A stretch of 5,010 bases of DNA, from positions 1 to 5,010 of the forward strand of contig JAXHUA010000136.1 of NCBI GenBank assembly GCA_034189695.1, given 5' to 3'. Position 1 is the stretch's first letter; every line of letters starts with the position of its first letter. The position numbers and the translations under genes were made by a program. The stretch is from JAXHUA01 sp034189695. GTDB lineage: Bacteria > Chloroflexota > Dehalococcoidia > E44-bin15. Below are positions 4,700 through 5,010 of the stretch, piece by piece. The notes beneath the pieces are model-generated. The model searched no databases. It was given only the letters and a program-made list of their open reading frames with translations, and was not told the origin of the DNA.

Positions 4700-5010
4700 C
4701 ACCCTAGCCAGCATCGGCATGGCGCGTGCTGATGTTCTTCCCGCCTGCTGACGCCTTTTATTCACAATCTTGAAGCCACTTGAAGTGTAGGCAGGACGTG
4801 CCATTTCTACGGGTACACTGATTATCTCCGAGGCGACCACACGCCCAAAGCCCGCCTTCTGCCCGTCAGCTACGATGTCGCGCCAGTTCCGATAGGGGAA
4901 GTCGATACCTGCTGCTTTCGCGGGGGTCATCCCTAGGCTCTCGTGCGGTCTGAAGAAGTTATAGTGCAGGAGCCAGCCGTCGGTTATGAGCTTGGCACTC
5001 CTGATACCCT
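4694..5010 (-). CDS. C-terminal part of a DDE (IS6/IS240-like) transposase, 5' end outside window
   Basis: The minus-strand frame is open from the right edge (about 5008) to a TAG at 4694-4696. Reading in from the edge gives GIRSAKLITDGWLLHYNF, then FRPHESLG, MTPAKAAGID, FPYRNWRDI. The YNFFRPHESLG-x-TPA-x-AAGI block is the hallmark C-terminal end of the integrase-fold catalytic domain of IS6/IS240-like and related DDE transposases, and the Glu in FRPHE is near the catalytic carboxylate region. The ATG at 4930 is internal, not the start. After the block a basic tail of about 65 residues follows (ending RAMPMLARVR), longer than the short tails I expect. Only about 105 residues are inside the window, so family placement is approximate and I cannot tell whether the full gene is intact. 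Confidence 0.85.
   Translation of the reverse strand, partial: GIRSAKLITDGWLLHYNFFRPHESLGMTPAKAAGIDFPYRNWRDIVADGQKAGFGRVVASEIISVPVEMARPAYTSSGFKIVNKRRQQAGRTSARAMPMLARVR

Larger units (their letters stand above)
4653..5010 (-). mobile_element. One end of an insertion sequence (boundary not resolved)
   Basis: The transposase C-terminus implies that the element's right-hand end, in its own orientation, lies between the cNMP-fold stop (4652) and the transposase stop (4694), or slightly into the coding part. The hairpin at 4682-4699 lies there. The terminal inverted repeat and target duplication cannot be identified because the other end is outside the window. Confidence 0.5.

Noticed and set aside
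4694..4930. Independent 78-aa protein starting at ATG 4930.
   Set aside because: The frame continues upstream to the window edge and encodes the conserved YNFFRPHESLG transposase block, so this Met is internal.

Overview
The window looks like a chromosomal fragment of a GC-rich bacterium, most likely a Chloroflexota member of the Dehalococcoidia type. The basis is indirect: Pro-Thr '(TP)n' linkers in a large surface protein, a CooT-type nickel protein paired with a small His-rich protein, and a transposase C-terminus of a kind I associate with that group. No rRNA, tRNA or CRISPR is visible, so the assignment is an inference.

Layout. 1-1761 (+): the C-terminal part of a large secreted, membrane-anchored protein, open at the left edge. 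It has a TP-repeat linker, a jelly-roll-like domain, an Ig/Big-like domain, a Pro-rich linker, a Cys-containing beta domain and a C-terminal membrane helix. 1762-2023: a non-coding interval with an imperfect hairpin region, an extended -10 promoter, and a leader of about 108 nt. The leader folds on paper into a three-way junction whose closing helix captures the Shine-Dalgarno (SD) sequence of the next gene. 2024-3289 (+): a probable three-gene operon of a 70-aa His/Glu-rich protein, a 60-aa CooT-family nickel-binding protein, and a 261-aa fumarylacetoacetate-hydrolase (FAH) family enzyme with a TTG start. 3338-3850 (-): a convergent 170-aa single-pass membrane protein whose distal half has 18 glycines spaced exactly four residues apart (GYxxG repeats). 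3851-4169: a divergent promoter interval. 4170-4652 (+): a 160-aa stand-alone cyclic-nucleotide-binding-fold protein without a DNA-binding domain. 4694-5010 (-): the C-terminus of a DDE transposase running off the right edge.

How the parts may work together. The central operon suggests metal handling (CooT, His-rich partner) coupled to a metal-dependent FAH-fold enzyme, controlled through the structured leader. The leader is the best candidate here for an undescribed element, because the predicted transcription start falls just before the first paired base and the SD lies inside the closing helix. The GYxxG membrane protein and the single-domain cNMP-fold protein are divergently arranged, with no established functional link. 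The right end is mobile-element DNA. Gaps without genes: 1762-2023 and 3851-4169 are described as features. 3290-3337 is a short convergent gap with a weak GGCG/CGCC hairpin and no T-run.
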